Below the pieces are notes generated by a model that saw nothing but the letters and a program-made list of their open reading frames with translations, was not told the origin of the DNA and made no database searches. 64,000 nucleotides of DNA, taken from Heterohyrax brucei (Eukaryota > Chordata > Mammalia > Hyracoidea > Procaviidae). The position numbers and the translations under genes are program-made. Below, piece by piece: positions 32,669 to 44,510 of the stretch; positions within the stretch are counted from its first letter, which is position 1, and each line of letters begins with the position of its first letter. The stretch covers positions 63,521,431 to 63,585,430 of the forward strand of contig CM053146.1 of assembly GCA_028571685.1 (NCBI GenBank), read 5' to 3'.

Positions 32669-33067
32669 AGGAGCAGTATATTGGCAGCTGCTGGAAGGAG
32701 ACTTGTGTGCTAGGCGGTGGGATACATGTGGGGAAACTAGGACTGGAGAGGACTCTACCCAGGAGTAGAAAATTAGTTGGCAACTAGCTCCCCAAAGTAG
32801 TTCCATTAAATGTATGTGTCCAGTTATTGACTATTCCAGATGTTTCCATCATTGACAGTGCAAGTTAGGAGCTGGCTTAACCAAGGGACCACGTGGTGCC
32901 ACCTGATGCCAGGACCAAGATTCTTCTCCAAAAGTAACAGTTCTATCTCCAGCCAATACCTGGGCAAGTGAATAATGGAAGCCCCAGACTTCTACTCTAT
33001 AGCACACACTCATCTTTTTTGCAAACCTTCGTAACACATGTTACTTATTTGAAGTTACACTCCAGGG
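32669..33067. other. No recognised feature
   Basis: About 400 bp with nothing identified. Confidence 0.4.
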
Positions 33068-33385
33068 CAGAGGTCCTGAGCCGTTATTGTGCCATGGATT
33101 CCTTACTAACATGTTAAGTAAAAAAACCTAGTGACAAGGTCTAATAAATTATGCAAGTGGTAAGTGCAGGGGACATCGATATACCTGCAACAACTATAAT
33201 GTGCTATGAAAGGATCCGTGATGTCTCTTGATGAAACAGTCATGAGTATTGCTAGTACTACTCTGGTTTGTTGCCTGTATTTGTGATTGAAAGAAAATCC
33301 TGAATTTCAGTATGAAGTTAATAAAAGTAAATATGTATTTTACAGATCCCAGTTAAGAAATCTTATGTAACAACCTGGAAATGAG
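33068..33385. mobile_element. Possible hAT-Charlie-type DNA transposon remnant
   Basis: 'cagaggtcctgagccgttat' followed by 'tgtgccatggattccttact', and near the end 'acagatcccagttaagaaat', resemble the ends of Charlie-like non-autonomous elements ('gccatggaccc...' and 'cagaccccagg..ttaagaac'). No transposase is present; the ends are uncertain. Confidence 0.42.
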
Positions 33386-33776
33386 ATTGTGGAGCCATGG
33401 CTAAAGCGCTCATCCTTCATACTGACTGGTTGTCACTGTTGTTAACCAAAAAGAACTGAAAAATTGTATGTGACCAAATTGGCTTTTTTCTCCAACTTTT
33501 CTCAGACAGGTAGCAGGCAAGGGGAGATGTGATGAGGCTGAAGGAGGTAGTGGCAGGAAAGATGGGTAGAAAGGGGTAGAGGGAGATTTTAAAGGTCTCT
33601 ATCAGCAGAAACGAGATGTCTAAGTGGCACTTAGGTTCCCTCCATGCCAATTTAGATGACCTGAAACATGATGATGTCTGAAATTTTCTCTGTGGGACCG
33701 GTCAAACAAATTCTCCTCAATGAGCTTTGTGTACTATCACAGCAAGGTTCGATTAGTGACATCTCTGCTCATGCAA
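33386..33776. other. No recognised feature
   Basis: About 390 bp with nothing identified. Confidence 0.4.
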
Positions 33777-33810
33777 GTGTGTGTGTGTGTTTGTGTGTAT
33801 GTGTGTGTGT
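33777..33810. repeat. Interrupted (GT)n microsatellite
   Basis: 'gtgtgtgtgtgtgtttgtgt' then 'gtatgtgtgtgtgt'; two interruptions in the GT run. Confidence 0.92.
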
Positions 33811-34029
33811 TGCAGGGGCCATAGATAGAAAAAAATCCCTGGATATGTCTTTCACCTGGGCCATGGTTGGAAAAGTAAAGGGGTGAGATGAAGTATATGT
33901 CTTCATTCCACCCTAACAACAGTACTGCAAGCTCACTGCCTATTATAAAGAACTTCACTTCCCTGTAGTTACCATGAGGAGCCCCATCAAGGAATGGTTA
34001 TTAAATACGTGCCTTACTGCCTATCCAGT

Positions 34030-34500
34030 CTCCCTGCCCCTTCCCTAGTTCACTGAAGCCGCTTCCTCAATAGGCACCAGTTCCCTGTTTTCATGTCTAA
34101 TGTCTCTCCAAATCACAATTAGTGAGTTCTTCTTAAAATGCAGATCTGATTACACCGTTCTCCACCTAAAAATGATTGGTCCTTAACTTGGCCTCCAGGA
34201 TCGGCACAGTGTGGCTCCACTTACCTCCGTAGCCTCGGTACTCATCTCCGCCACTCTCTCGACCAACCAGAGCTACGCTATCAGACTGGCAGTGTCCCAG
34301 GTGTGCTACACTTTCTCACCTTCAGATCCTTCTCTGCTGTTCTGTTTTGTTAGGGGTCTGTCTCTACTGCCAGGTTAAACTGCCTGTACTCAGTGACTGT
34401 TCTTCATTTACATAAGCATAGCTTCAGCACATCTATTTCGTTCTGGAACAATTTATGAGCAGGGTACATTGTGCGCTGGCCTAACACAGTGGGTTTGAAC
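34030..34500 (+). repeat. L2 LINE 3' region (probable)
   Basis: 'aaaatgcagatctgattaca', 'ccgttctccacctaaaaatg', 'cagtgtggctccacttacct' and 'tctcgaccaaccagagctac' follow the L2-associated pattern 'aaatgcaaatctgatcatgt..cactcc'. Diverged; ends approximate. Confidence 0.5.
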
Positions 34501-34692
34501 CTACATACTTTAACATTGTGTGCCAGTCATCAAATTGAGTGTTGGGGAAAGCAAGGAGTCCACAATCTGGGTGCTGAGGACTAGCAGAGTCAAAGATGTT
34601 AGCAAATCACACAGTACCAAATAGTAAGTGCTGTAAGATCCGCAGACAGCAAGAAAACAGATGAAGTTTTGGCAAAGAGGTTAGCATTTGAG

Positions 34693-34852
34693 CGAAACCA
34701 AGCTCATTGCTGTCGAGTTAATTTTGACTCATAGCAACCCTACAGGACAGAGTAGAACTGTTTCATAGTTTCCAAGGAGCACCTGGTGGATTTGAACTCC
34801 CAACCTTTCAGTTAAGGGACATAGCACTTAACTACTATACCAGCAGGTTTTC
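34693..34852 (-). repeat. AfroSINE
   Basis: 'aagctcattgctgtcgagtt', 'gcaaccctacaggacagagt', 'tttccaaggagcacctggtg', 'gatttgaactcccaaccttt' and 'gcacttaactactataccag'. Full length. Confidence 0.93.
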
Positions 34853-36179
34853 CACATTTGAGCAGTATCTTAAAAAGTAAGGATTACCAACAGCTTTGAT
34901 GATTCAAGCAATGGAAATGAATGTGCAAAAGTACGGATGCACGAAGCACCAGGAGGGTTTGTGACCTGGTGAGTGCACTAAGGCTTGACCACAGGGAGTG
35001 CTGTTGAAGGGAATGGCAAGAAATGAGACCGCAGAAAGGACATTGTGCAGATTTTGTCAAGCTAAGCAGTTAAATGCAGCAAAGAGCTAAGATGGAATTT
35101 TAAGCAGAGAGGAGTTATGAGCTGATTTATAATTTAGTAAGATATCACTAGAGGTTAAATGGGATCATTAAACCATGAACTCTTGGGTGGCAGGACCATC
35201 TTAGTACGTGATTTAATCAATATATACTGAATTGGGAGATGATGATAGTTTTAACTGAGGCAGTTGGAGTGGGAATGAAAAACAGGGCCCAATTTTGAAA
35301 AATATTTTGGAGTGATAATCAGTGGGCTTACCAAGTAATTAGCAAAGAAAGAAAGGAAAGGAAAAAAAAATACTGAGAAAGACTTAGCAGTTTCCAGCTT
35401 GGTCTACCAGATGAGAGGAAATAAGAAACAAAGGCTGGCGGATAAAGATACTAGCCTCACTTTTTAATCTATTAGACTTGAGGGGCCTGGGAATCCAGGT
35501 TGAACTATTTACAACGGAGCTGGGTAAGAGCTGTGCAGAGATGGAAGTCACCATCTCAGAGATGCAGCTCAGAAGACAGAAATTGAGTGAGTTGAAATAC
35601 CTCTGAAATACCACAAATTGTTCAAATGGTCCCAAGAAATGCATCATAATCAAGTTCCTTTATAATGATTCTAAAAAAAAAAACAAAGCTTCTCTTCACA
35701 CCCCCCACCATACTCCTCACATCCCCCAGATAAAAGCAGTGGCAAAATGCGTCAGCACTACAGGTGGGGATAAGACAACCGAGACTGCAGCAGTTTGATC
35801 CCCCGACACGTCTGTGCCATAAACAAACCATAAACTGCCAGAGATGTAGGCAAAGATGAGGCTGGACTGTGTACAAGGAGAAACAATCTCAGCTTCAGCT
35901 AAACCAGACAGCATTTGAGGAAATTCTGCCAGAAATGGGATAACCACTGAGCCAGGAGGCCATCCGGTTTTGTCATGCTCCTGTCCCACTGGCCATGCAC
36001 TGACTGTCCCCTACCAGTCTGCACCTCCATGGGCACCTGATAAGATGCCACAGTCCATGGGTGGGTATATTCCTGGGCACTGACAGCAGAGGCCACAAAG
36101 CCAACAGCCTAAGGTATCACTGTACCAGAGTCTCAGCTAAACTCTTTGGACACTCCCTAAAACACGAATAAGAGAACTG
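34853..36179. other. No recognised feature
   Basis: About 1.3 kb. The GC-richer part 35,700-36,110 carries overlapping minus frames of 65-90 codons without known domains; it could be part of an unrecognised repeat. Confidence 0.4.
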
Positions 36180-36530
36180 ATTATTTTCTTGCTTTTATAC
36201 CTTTTCCTTTGAAAAAAAAATCTGAATTGGCATAGAAAAAGATCTATGATGTAATATGAGGTAAAAGCAAATCATATAGCTATATGTACAATATGAACTA
36301 TTTGTTTTTTAAAGTGTGTATGAATATCTATTTATATAGAATATCTAAGTATATGAATATATGTGCATATAGAATATATCTGTAAGGAGACAACCCAACA
36401 TTGAGAAGCTGAGTTGAGGAAGGGAGAATGATTAACTTTTCCTTTTTACTCTTCTACATTGTTTGCCTTTTTTTTTTTTAACAAGAAACATTAATTTTCA
36501 CACAAATTTTTTTTTAAAAAGCATGGAGGA
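36180..36530. repeat. AT-rich old repeat, family unresolved
   Basis: 'agcaaatcatatagctatat', 'gtacaatatgaactatttgt', 'tctatttatatagaatatct' and 'cttctacattgtttgccttt' recall a widespread old mammalian repeat with '..tatgatcccatttgt..ttctgtactgtttgaattt'. Name not known to me. Confidence 0.3.
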
Positions 36531-37796
36531 CTTTATAGAAGTCCTCAATATAGAAGGACAGCTCAATATTTAACAGGTATGTGTGCAAATGGCATTTCCA
36601 AATTTGCAGCTTTATGAAGATACCTCTTAATCAAGTCAGTACAAGTTTCTAATGACTGATTTAACAAGAAGGTGGTCTCCTGACTCTAGTCTCCCTCCTC
36701 TTTGGTCTCTTTCCCTCCCTTTTACCCTTCCTCTCCCCATTTTCAGCCCTACCAAGTCAGGTAAGAACTTGCGTGGAGAATGTGTGTAGGAGAAGGGAGT
36801 TACCACCATGGTAAATATTGGAGTTACTGGTTGCACAGACACTTGTGAAACAAGACCAGGCACTGCACTCTACTACAAGTTCCTGGGTAATTTGATAGTC
36901 TGCCCAGATTAACTCTAGTTTTTCCACACCTAAGCTAAACTAACATAAAATTAAAAATTAGGTCAATGATCAGGTGCAGAGCTAGCTTGTCCCTGGATTT
37001 AAGACAGGTAGGAGCATGTTCTGGGCTGATTTTCATCCCTTGGTGAGAGGTGAGTTCTTGGCTGGTTGAAGTTCCATCTCTGCCAAGTTGAGAAGCCCTC
37101 CTCAAAAAAATTCCTGCAGAATCAGGAATAATTGGCCCAGAAAAAAAAAATCATATAAAATCAGAAGCAAGGGATTGCCATTTAGGGAATTTAATTTAAA
37201 AATTCAGTAAAGTCAAAGAAACACAACAATCAGTTTGGACCACAGCATACAGTACTTTTTTGATGCTCTTTAAATATCGGGAAATTGAAAATGTAGCCAT
37301 CAGTTAGAGGCAGCTCAAGCAAGAGACACAGTTTCTCTCTAGCTGGTAACATCAGCAACAGCTCTGCTAGAAGAAGCCAGCCACGCAGACAGGGCGGGAG
37401 TTCAAGGAGCTGCTTCTCTGCCCACCCCTCCTCACCATCACCATCAACCTCCACCATCCCCTCTAGCAGGCAAGCCTACTGCCCCCACCGTTACCACCCT
37501 ACAGTGTCCTTATCCCTCCAGATTTTAAGGCTCCAGGTCTACCCTGGCTTCTGGCTCTTTAAATATGCCATTATTGGCATCAAAGCTCCTGAAGCAATTC
37601 TCAACATAGAACAAATAAAAGGTTCGTTTCCTGTGTCCTAGCAGACAGCATTCTAAGAATGACTATAAATTTACCAGGGTAGAATTGATTTCCTAAATTG
37701 TGTTTTTAAAATTTATCAGTGGAAGGTATTGGGACCACATGGATTTGGAAATATAGCCTGGAGAGAAGAATAATTCCTGATGTTTCTATATATATA
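36531..37796. other. No recognised feature
   Basis: About 1.3 kb with no identified repeats or exons. Confidence 0.45.
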
Positions 37797-37906
37797 GAAA
37801 CCCTGGTGGCATAGTGGCTCAGAACTGTGACTGTTAACCAAAAGACCAGCAGTTCAAATCCACCAGATTCTCTTTGGAAACCACACGGGGCAGTTCTATT
37901 CTGCCC
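37797..37906 (+). repeat. AfroSINE 5' part
   Basis: 'gaaaccctggtggcatagtg', 'gctcagaactgtgactgtta', 'agcagttcaaatccaccaga' and 'ggcagttctattctgcc'. The copy stops where family N sequence begins. Confidence 0.9.
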
Positions 37907-38500
37907 ATTTAGTCTCATGTATCTACTTGAAATAAGAAGCACATTCTTTGGATTTTTCTTTTTTAAAAAAAATATTTTATAGTCCAATCCATAGTGTCAC
38001 TATGAGTTGGAGTTGAATTGATGGCAGTGATTTGCTTTGGGTTTAGTCCAATCCCTTCTTTGAAGAGTTGATTTCAGGAATGGTTTTAGTTCTGGGTCAA
38101 CAGAAAGTCTGGGGGCCATGTCTTCTGGGGTTCCTGTAGTCTCAGTTAGACCATTAAGTCTGGTCTTTTACACGAAATTTGAGTTCTGCATCCCACTTTT
38201 CTCTTGCTCTGTCAGGGACTGTTTTGTTCCCTGTCAGGGTACTCATTGGTGATAGCTGGCACCATCCAATTTGAGTTTCAGACTGATGGAGTCTCCGGTT
38301 TATGTGGCTTATTTTGCCTTGGGCAAATATTTTTCTTGTATTCTTTGGTGTTCTTCATGCTCCTTTGCTCCAAGTGAGCTGGGACAAATTGATACATCTT
38401 AAATGACACTCAAAAGCTTTTAAGACCCCAGACACCACTTGTCAAAGTGTGATGCACAACATTTCCTTCATAAACTTTGTTATGCAAGTCAACCTAAGAC
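37907..38500 (-). mobile_element. Family N retroelement, middle and 5' part
   Basis: Minus copy: 'aagtctgggggccatgtctt', 'cagttagaccattaagtctg', 'gctctgtcagggactgtttt', 'tgatagctggcaccatccaa', 'aagcttttaagaccccagac' and 'aactttgttatgcaagtcaa'. It abuts the broken 3' side of the RTE at 38,510. A 53-bp SINE/RTE tail with its own duplication sits inside. Confidence 0.83.
37980..38054 (+). mobile_element. 53-bp AfroSINE/RTE tail insertion with 11-bp duplication
   Basis: The insert 37991-38043 ('atagtgtcactatgagttgg' then 'agttgaattgatggcagtga') is only the shared 3' end of AfroSINE and RTE. It is bracketed by perfect 'tagtccaatcc' at 37980-37990 and 38044-38054, which belongs to the family N host element. 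Confidence 0.88.
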
Positions 38501-39660
38501 ATCTTTCTTTTTTAACACTTTAAAGAAATCTTTCACAATCTTGACTGCTGCTTCCATGAGTGTTGATTGTGGATCCAACAAAAAAGAAACCTTTGTCAAC
38601 TTCAGTATATTCTCTGTTTATTATGATGTTGATTATTGGTCTAGTTGGAAGGATTTTTGTTTTATTTATGTTGAGATGTAACCCAAAATGAAGGCTGTAG
38701 TCTTTGATCTTCATCAATAGATGCTTCAAGTCCACTTTAGTTCCAGCAAGCAAAATGGTCCATCTGCATAACACAAGTTATTAATGAGTCTTCAACCCTA
38801 TATCACCTTCTTCATATAGTCCAGCTTCTTGAAGTATTTGTCCAGCACAGAAGTTGGTTCAGTATGGCAGATGGGTACAACCCTGATGTAAACCTTTCTT
38901 GATTTTTAAAATACGCAGTATGGCCTTGTTCTGTCCAAAAGATTGCCTCTTGGTCTATGTACAGGTTCCTCATGAGCACAATGAAGTGTTTTGGCATTTC
39001 CATTCTGTGAAATATTATCTATAATTTGTTACAACCCATACTGTTGAATAACCTTTCGTAGTCAATAAAATGCAGGTAAACATCTGTGTGACATTCTCTG
39101 CCTTCAGCCAAGCTCTGTCTGACGTCAGCACTGACATCTCTTGTTCCATGTCTTCTTCTGGCAGTTCCCTGTCAATATATTGCTGCAGTTACCTTTGAAT
39201 GATTTTCAGCAAAATTTTATTTGGTGTGTGATGGTAATGATACTGTTTGATAATGTCCATGTTCTGCTGTATCAACTTTCTTTAGACTGTATATAGAAAT
39301 GGATCTCTTCCAGCTGGTTGGCCAGGTAGCTTTCTTCCAAATTTCTTGACTTATACAAGTGAGTACTTTTGGCATCGCAATGGTTTATTAAAACATCTCA
39401 GTTGGTGTTCTGTCAGTTTCTGGAATCCTGTTTTTTACCAATGCCTTCAATGCAACTCGGATTTCTTCCCTCAGTACCAGCAGTTCCTGAAATTGCTGAA
39501 TGTCAACTAATTCTTTTTGGCACAGTGAGTCTGTGTATTCCATCCATCTTCTTTTGATGCTTCATAGGATATTCAATATTTTGCCTGTAGAATCCTTCAA
39601 TATTGCAACTGAAGGCCTGAATGTTTCTTCAATTTTTCACCTTGAGAAATACCGAGCATG

Positions 39661-40655
39661 AGGACAAATATTGTATGAGACCCCTACTATAAGGACTTAA
39701 AAACAGACTCATGTACCAAAGAAAAGACTCTTTGATGGCTGCAAGAGAGGGGATGGAAGGAGGAAAAGGGCTGGTTATAGATTATGTAGTTGATAGAAAT
39801 TTGGTTGTGTGAAATCAGTGACAGCAGACATTAGAACGAAGATCAACTTTACTGGACTTCAACTTAACCTGAAAATCCTTCCAATCTTAACCCAATATTG
39901 CAAGGACAGAGTAGCAGGGGTGGGGGCCTAGGGGTCAATTGGCATAACTAGCCTATTGCTAAGAGAGTCTTCTCTGCTCTATATTGGTGAGTGGTGTCTG
40001 GGGTCTTAAAAGTTAGCAAGCTGCCATCTCAGGTACACCAAATGGTTCCAACTCAGCTGGAACTGATGATGACCAAGGACAAAAATGACATGGGGTAAAG
40101 AGAACCCAAAAGACAGAAAGACCCACGTGAATGGGTGACTATATCAGTACATGACCAGAAGAACCAGATGGTGCCCAGCCACCACCAGTGACAGCCGTGA
40201 GAAGGCTCACAAAGTTGAGTCCTAGTGGCAATATGAGCGTAGAAAGACGTACACCATGAGAACTCCACTAAAAGACTGCAATTGATGGTTTGAAAGCCTG
40301 GCGGTTCCCACAGGAGCATGGCCTAGACCTGATGCTGCCCCCTGTTCATAAATCATTACTGAGGTCAACTCCTTGGACAGGAATGGATTGGACTTGGCAA
40401 CACAGAGTGACCATATTGTGTGTGCACTTTATGGTTCTAAGCATCTATAGGATGTCGTCCGACTTACCTCTTACTAGAGGGGATTGGAAAGGGTGAAGAG
40501 GAGGGGACAGGAGATTGTTAAGAGGATATGACATGTATAGAACAGAAAGGAGGAGTGTGCTGTCACTGGCAAGGGGAGCAGTAGGAGCTGCACATAGGTA
40601 GGCATGCAAATTTAAACTGGATTGTACACTTTCACTTAATCATAATGAAATAAAA
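39661..40655 (+). mobile_element. Family N retroelement, bounded copy (995 bp)
   Basis: Inserted in opposite orientation within the RTE. Flanks are 'gagcatg' (39654-39660) and 'gagtgtg' (40656-40662). The undisturbed RTE at this position reads 'gagcgtg' in this orientation, so both are CpG-decay forms of one 7-bp site. Inside: 'ggggtcaattggcataacta', 'gtctggggtcttaaaagtta', 'gaaccagatggtgcccagcc', and the end 'tgtacactttcacttaatca' + 'taatgaaataaaa'. This copy has about 150 bp more 5' sequence than the 850-bp copy. Confidence 0.88.
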
Positions 40656-41187
40656 GAGTGTGTTCTTCCCTTTTGATTTTCTAACACTAGATCTTAGCAC
40701 ATTTCATTTAATACTTTGTCTTTTCAAGCCATCTTTTGTTCAGTTCTGTTGTTTCATCATTTCTTCCACTTGCTTTAGCTACTCTGTGTTCAAGAGCATG
40801 CTACAGACCTTCCCAGACATTTAATTTGGTCTTTCTTTCTTTCCTATCTTTTCAATGACCTTTTACTTTCTTCATATTTGGTGTCCTTGATATTATCCCA
40901 CAACTCATCTAGTGTTTGGTTGTAAATTTTCAGTGGATCAAATCTGTTGTTGATATAGTCTCTAAATTCAGGTGGGATATACTCAAGGCCATAATTTGGC
41001 TCACATAGAATTGTTTTAACTTTCTTTAGCTTTAGCTCAAATTTGCATATGAGCAATTGATGCTTATTCTGTAGCTGGCCCCTGGCTTTGTTCTGACTGA
41101 TGATATTGAGCTTCTTCATAATTTCTTTCCAAAGATGCAGTGAGTTTGATCCCTCTGTATTCTGTCTGGCAAGGTCCATGTGTATAA

Positions 41188-41350
41188 GCCAAAAAACCAC
41201 ATCCCTTGCCTTCAAGTTGATTCCAACTCATACTGACCTTATAAGACAGAGTAGAACTGCCCCATAGAATTTTTTGCATCTGGTGAGTTCTGACTGCCAA
41301 CGTTCTGGTTAGCAGCCGTAGCAGTTCACCAGTACACCACCAGAGTTTCC
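41188..41350 (-). repeat. AfroSINE inside the RTE
   Basis: 'cccttgccttcaagttgatt', 'ccaactcatactgaccttat', 'aagacagagtagaactgccc', 'ctggttagcagccgtagcag' and 'gtacaccaccagagtttcc'. It interrupts the endonuclease region of the RTE. Confidence 0.92.
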
Positions 41351-42083
41351 AACAGTCATCGTTTATATTATTGAAAGGAAGTATTTTTGATGAAAAAGTT
41401 GTTGATCTTGTAAAGTTCTATCCTGTGATCTCCAGCATCATTTCTATCACCAAGGCCTTGCTTTCCAGTTACTAGTCTTTCTTGTTTCCAATTTTGTATT
41501 CCAATCACCAGTAATTATCAAAGGAACTTGATTGCATGTTTGATCAATTTCAGACTGAAGAAGTTGGTAAATACATTCGATTTCTTCATCTCTGACATTA
41601 GTGGTGGCTAAATCTGAATAAATTGTCATATTAACTGGTCTTATAGACATATGGATACTGTCCTATCACTGACAGCACTGTAGTTTGGATAGATCTTGAA
41701 GTGTTCTTTTCTATGATGAATGCCACATCATTGCTCTTCAATTAACCACCCTTAGCACAGTAGACCATATAATTGTCTGATTCAAAATGACCAATACTCA
41801 TCCATTTCAGCTCAGTGAGGCCTAGGGTATCAGTCTTTACAGAGTTCCATTTCATTTTCAACAACCTCCGATATTTCTAGATTCATACTGTTTAAGTTCC
41901 ATGTTCCAGTTGCCAGTGGATATTTGCGCAGTTTCTTCTCCTTTCGAGTCATGCCACATAAACAATGAAGTTCCTGACGGCTTTACTCCATCATTGTCAG
42001 GAGACAGCTCTTATGCAGCTACATTTGAATGGCTTCCAACCCAATGGACTTGTCTTCTGACATTATATAGTTTAGTTTCATGA

Positions 42084-43451
42084 TGAAACCAAAAAATAAC
42101 TCATTTTCTCTCCTAAATCTTGCCACAAGCTCAGATGTGCTGACAAACCTGGGCCAGTTTTGGGTTCTGCCTTGCCTGCTCATGTACCCAGCCCTGCCAC
42201 CCATAACTGCTCTTTCTCCTCCGGAGCCACTTTCCATGCTTCACTGGAATATTGGCGCCCTTCCTCTCTCTCTAAGAGTAAAAATTTGGGGCCAAGACTG
42301 TTCAAAGACTACTTTAGCTGACAGCATTCATCAAGCATCTAACAGATGCAAAGCACTTATCAGCATGAGTTTAGCAATAAGTAAACATCAATCATGTTAA
42401 TAATTAACGGAACGTACCCCTATGCTTGTGTTTTACCCTCTGGTAGGTGGAGTAGGTGGTTAGGGGACACTGCCAAAGGATTGCCCAAACTATCTTCTCA
42501 TCAGACTGCTCAGGCACTGAAATTGCTGTCATTAAAGAGGCTCTTGTTGACTCAGTCTCTTTGGACACATTAGCATCTATTTTGTCATTAGCTGAGGGAA
42601 GTTCTCTGAGGGAAGGTCTCTGAGGAGTGTTTGACTGGTACATTTTCATGGAAGCAGAGAAAATGAAAGTTTGAAGCTTAAGACATTGGCCAATCAAGGC
42701 TGGCCTAAGCTGCAAAAAACCCTGAGTGATCCTGAGCAACCAAAGGCTTAATGAGGACTCTCAATATCCGGTAAGGGAGTGTCTGAAATCTAAAAGGTGG
42801 TGAAAGGAGGAACCACAGAGAGGGGAGAAGGCGCTACCTCTCAGCGCCTCTCAACCTAGTCTCGGCTTGAGAGGGAGGAGACAGTGTAGAGGCAGAAACT
42901 CTTCAACATGCGTCCCCAAAGCAAGTAAATTCTCTGAAAAGAGGTCTCCTTATTGGAGGCTCTCAACCTAATGCTTTCCTGAGCCTCTAATCTATAAAGA
43001 TGAATATGATGTTACAAGGCCATCCACACTTGAGATTTTGTATCTGTTTGAACTCTTTTGAGTAAAATGAGCTAGTGTTTCAGTTTTCCAGTCCATCCAA
43101 CTCACCAGCCAAATTATTTTTCGAATATCAGTAAGTCTGTGACCCGCCTTCCTATGATAGTCTGCCACATTGTTAATGTGCCAGAAAACAGCTGAGATTA
43201 AAGCTTAATGGAGCTAAGGGAAATAATCTGTAATGAGCATTAATAAGCACAAAGTGTGAAACTATCAGTGGGATTGTTATTGGGATAAATCGCCTTTTAA
43301 GTGTCATGGAGTGCTTTGTGGTCCAGAGAGTAAACCCTCTGTTCCAGTTACTCTATCACACCCAGGAAAGCACTCAGTGTTTCAGCTAAGTCTCTTGAAC
43401 ACATTTTTCCTTGTAGCCACTGGAAATAAAAACCACATCTATGGTAACTGG
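42084..43451. other. No recognised feature
   Basis: About 1.4 kb of apparently single-copy DNA. Frames at 42,080-42,739 have no known motif. Confidence 0.45.
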
Positions 43452-43552
43452 TACCACTAAATTGTACATGTGAAAAATGTTGAATTGGCAAATGTTGTGT
43501 TACATACAGTTTTGCAACAATTTTTAAAAATGGTTCAGAAAAATAAAAACAT
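43452..43552 (+). repeat. L1-type 3' terminus
   Basis: 'actaaattgtacatgtgaaa', 'aatgttgaattggcaaatgt' and 'tgtgttacatacagttttgc' resemble the L1 3' UTR end also seen at 21.6 kb. Confidence 0.55.
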
Positions 43553-43561
43553 CTGTAATGG

Positions 43562-44056
43562 GATTTTTTTTACTGTGCTTTAGGTGACATCTTATGGTTC
43601 AAGTTAACATCTCATTCAAATCTTTATGCGTATATTGTTTAGTGACACTAACTGCAGTCCCCACGATGTGACAGCATACTCCCCTTTTTCACCCCGGATG
43701 GCCTGTGTTCACTCAGCCGGTTACTGTTCCTTCCTGCCTTCTCAGCTTGCTATTTGGTCTTGTGTATATGATTGAACTAAGAAGCATATTCTTCACTTGT
43801 GTTAATTTTGTTTTATAGGCCTGGCTAATCTTTGTCTGAAGAGTGGGCTTTGGGAACAGTTGGAGTTTGGAGTTAACAGTACATCTGGGAGACCACAGTT
43901 TTGAGGGTTCCTCCAGGCTCTGTCAGACCCATAAGTCTGGTCTTTTTATGTGAATTTGAGCTTTGATTCTACCCTTTCTCCTGCTCTGTCAGGACTCTGC
44001 TGTATTTCCTGTCAGGGTGCTCAATGGTCGTAACTGGGCACCATCTAGTTCGCCAA
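43562..44056 (-). mobile_element. Family N retroelement, 3' half
   Basis: Minus copy starting at the T-rich end: 'tttttactgtgctttaggtg', 'tttaacatctcattcaaatc'-like 3' end, 'gaagcatattcttcacttgt', 'gtcagacccataagtctggt', 'ctcctgctctgtcaggactc' and 'aactgggcaccatctagttc'. It stops after the 'gggcaccatctagtt' block, so it is 5' truncated. Flanks 'taatgggatt' and 'caatggaaatt' may be a decayed duplication. Confidence 0.78.
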
Positions 44057-44342
44057 TGGAAATTATATTTTACAGCTATCCCCCACTGTTAAGATGTGAA
44101 CATCATAGGATATTTTGTAACTGGTTGATTATAGTTACATCATTTTCTGGACTTGTAAGTATGTGAGCCAGGTGAACTGGGGACTTCTTAATATTAGAAA
44201 TGTTTTCTAACATACAAACTGTTTTCCCTTTTTGAGCTACTTTATGGTGGGAATGGATACTGTGTCAACTTGACTTAGCTGTTCACCTGTAGTTTAGCTG
44301 GAACTACATTTCCAATATTCTCTCTACAGTTTAGAGATGAAC

Positions 44343-44510
44343 CAAAAACTAAACCAAACCCATTGCTGTTGAGTTGATTGCAACTCACAGCAACCCTACA
44401 GGACAGAGTAGAACTGCCCTATAGGGTTTCCAAGGAGCCACTGGTGGATTCAAACAGCCAACCTTTTGGTAAGTAGCCAAGTACTTAACCACCATGCCAC
44501 CAGAGCTCCA
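44343..44510 (-). repeat. AfroSINE, little diverged
   Basis: 'aaaccaaacccattgctgtt', 'cagcaaccctacaggacaga', 'gtagaactgccctatagggt', 'ttccaaggagccactggtgg' and 'ccaccatgccaccagagctc'. Close to the apparent family consensus. Confidence 0.95.

Larger units (their letters stand above)
38510..42083 (-). mobile_element. RTE-clade LINE, interrupted, 3' end missing
   Basis: An RTE (BovB-related) element read from 42083 leftwards in three pieces: 42083-41351, 41187-40656 and 39660-38510. Recognisable protein segments are LLQSEIDQTCNQVPLIITGD followed by WNTK (endonuclease) near 41,500, IPPEFRDYINNRF near 40,960, MEMPKHFIVLMRNLYIDQEA near 38,960, and LKHLLMKIKDYSLHFGLHLN near 38,720 (reverse transcriptase C-terminal half). 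The terminal third domain and 3' tail are absent because family N sequence begins at 38,500. The coding frame is heavily decayed. Confidence 0.9.
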
